A DNA stretch of 6,922 bases from the NCBI GenBank assembly GCA_005884985.1, contig VAYK01000070.1, positions 3,363 to 10,284 on the forward strand. Direction: 5' to 3'. Under the pieces are notes generated by a model. That model saw only the letters and a program-made list of their open reading frames with translations. It was not told where the DNA came from and ran no database searches. The stretch's first letter is position 1, and every line of letters starts with the position of its first letter. Both the position numbers and the translations under genes were made by a program. Origin of the DNA: Actinomycetota bacterium. Lineage in GTDB: Bacteria; Actinomycetota; Thermoleophilia; Solirubrobacterales; 70-9. Shown here one piece after another: positions 5,968 to 6,922 of this stretch.

Positions 5968-6861
5968 TTACCGGCGCTGGCCGAAGAACTGGCGAGCCCG
6001 CTCCACCACCAGGTCGGGCTTCTCGTCGACCACGAAGTGGCCCGAGTCGGGCACCAGCTCGACCTCCATGTCGTCGGCGTACGGCTCGTAGCCGGGGAGC
6101 AGCCTCGGCGATACGTAGCGATCTCGCTCGCCGAACAGGACCCGGGTCGGCACCGTTAGCCGGTGGTCGCGCCACCTCCCGGTCAGGCCCTCGCGAAAGG
6201 CGCGCTGGTAGTAGCGATAGAGGTGGCTGACGGCAAGCGCGCGCGAGCGCTCTCGGAAGCTGTCCATGTAGGCGCCGATCTCCGCGTCTGCGAACGGAGC
6301 GCCGACGTTGCCGCGCGAGAGGATGTTCTTCGCGATCCAGCCCTGCTGCTGCACCCAGCGGCCGAGCCCTGGCGTCGCGATCACCCACATGTACCAGCTC
6401 CGCCAGCCTTCGGCGACCAGCCTGGGAGTGATGTGTGGCCACGGGTGCGGCGCGTTCAAGACCATCATCCGCTCGACCCGGTCCGGGTGGGTGAGGCCGA
6501 GCAGCATCGCCGTCCAGCCGCCCCAGTCGTGGCCGACGACGAACGCGCGCTCGATCCCGAGCGCGTCGAGCAGCGCGACCTGGTCGACGGCGAAGGTCTC
6601 GCCGTCGTAGCCGCGCCCCGGCGCCTCGCTCCAGCCGAAGCCGCGCAGGTCCGGAGCGATCAGCCGGAAGTCGCCCCGGAGGGCGCCGATCACCCGCCGC
6701 CACATGTACCAGTGCTGCGGCCAGCCGTGGAGGAGGAGGATCGGCGGTTCCGCGGAACCGCGTGGCCCCGACTCGGCGACGTGGATTCGCACCCCGTTCG
6801 CGTCGACGAAGCGGTGCTCGACGCCTTGAACGTGCGAGAACTCGCCGCTCACGCGGCGCAC
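5968..6861 (-). CDS. Alpha/beta hydrolase, epoxide hydrolase type
   Basis: A complete 297-residue alpha/beta hydrolase, cytoplasmic by lack of signal peptide. Motifs in order: HGWP at 45-48 (the HGXP oxyanion motif of epoxide hydrolases), DLRGFGWSE at 71-79, nucleophile elbow GHDWGG at 110-115 with D112 as nucleophile, cap domain about 140-232, acid D247 in FGERDRYVSP, and base H275 in DSGHFVVDEKP. An Asp nucleophile excludes ordinary Ser esterases; the choice is between epoxide hydrolase and haloalkane/fluoroacetate dehalogenase. HGXP and several cap tyrosines (Y157, Y215, Y217, Y218), which could serve as the ring-opening pair, favour epoxide hydrolase. Substrate unknown. The start is GTG 6861, with a second GTG at 6852; the Shine-Dalgarno is weak. 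It converges on cinA and appears to be its own unit, so the neighbours say nothing on substrate. Confidence 0.88.
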   Translation of the reverse strand: MRRVSGEFSHVQGVEHRFVDANGVRIHVAESGPRGSAEPPILLLHGWPQHWYMWRRVIGALRGDFRLIAPDLRGFGWSEAPGRGYDGETFAVDQVALLDALGIERAFVVGHDWGGWTAMLLGLTHPDRVERMMVLNAPHPWPHITPRLVAEGWRSWYMWVIATPGLGRWVQQQGWIAKNILSRGNVGAPFADAEIGAYMDSFRERSRALAVSHLYRYYQRAFREGLTGRWRDHRLTVPTRVLFGERDRYVSPRLLPGYEPYADDMEVELVPDSGHFVVDEKPDLVVERARQFFGQRR

Positions 6862-6902
6862 TCTATTCCCAAAGCGAGAGCCTTCCTGTCGGGGCGGCGG
6901 CG

Positions 6903-6917
6903 TAGGTTAAGCCAGTG
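6903..6917 (+). promoter_or_regulatory. Possible -10 box and leaderless GTG of a gene leaving the right edge
   Basis: TAGGTT at 6903-6908 fits a TANNNT -10 box. Six bases later is GTG (6915-6917), at the distance expected for leaderless initiation. Only two codons' worth of sequence remain, so neither the gene nor its frame can be checked. No clear -35 is seen. It mirrors the TAACCT-7-ATG layout before the response regulator. Confidence 0.25.
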
Positions 6918-6922
6918 ACCAA

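Noticed and set aside
5903..5975. tRNA-like look of the cinA-hydrolase spacer (GGTGCCGGAGTGG and TTCGAG)
   Set aside because: No acceptor stem, anticodon stem or T stem can be paired; the resemblance is limited to short strings.
4598..6703. Minus-strand open frame of 701 residues
   Set aside because: Arg/Pro/Ala-rich shadow running antisense through cinA and out of frame through the hydrolase, both of which have recognisable motifs.

Overview
This is a GC-rich stretch of bacterial chromosome. Protein composition (Arg/Ala-rich, G/C in third codon positions), GTG starts and the ftsK, RodZ-like and cinA run point to a high-GC actinobacterium. Wording of the FtsK linker and CinA N-terminus, compared from memory, fits the Thermoleophilia/Solirubrobacterales side of that phylum. 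That placement is inference; nothing here settles it.

Layout. From 1 to about 1113, on the minus strand, lies a two-component system: an OmpR-family response regulator followed by the N-terminal 139 residues of its sensor histidine kinase, which overlaps the regulator by 14 bases and runs off the left edge. A divergent spacer of roughly 100 bases follows. On the plus strand come ftsK (1211-3750), a RodZ-like cytoskeletal/HTH membrane protein (3831-4634) and cinA (4645-5902), in the same orientation with gaps of 80 and 10 bases. A convergent alpha/beta hydrolase of the epoxide hydrolase type occupies 5968-6861 on the minus strand. The last 60 bases are a divergent spacer that may hold the promoter and GTG start of another plus-strand gene.

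Function. The plus-strand run is chromosome and cell-shape housekeeping: FtsK pumps DNA at the septum, the RodZ-like protein is a membrane-anchored HTH protein of the cell-shape family, and CinA/PncC recycles NAD by-products. The two-component system and the hydrolase are separate units.

Main oddity. Both ftsK and cinA are broken as written. FtsK membrane domain and motor lie in different frames (frame change near 1975-2035, equal to one missing base), and cinA lacks about 26 bases at the conserved TGTE-type motif near its start. Both lesions are deletions. Either the sequence has small errors, or these are real lesions or programmed events. I found no mobile elements, CRISPR arrays, rRNA or tRNA, and no sign of a novel multi-gene system.
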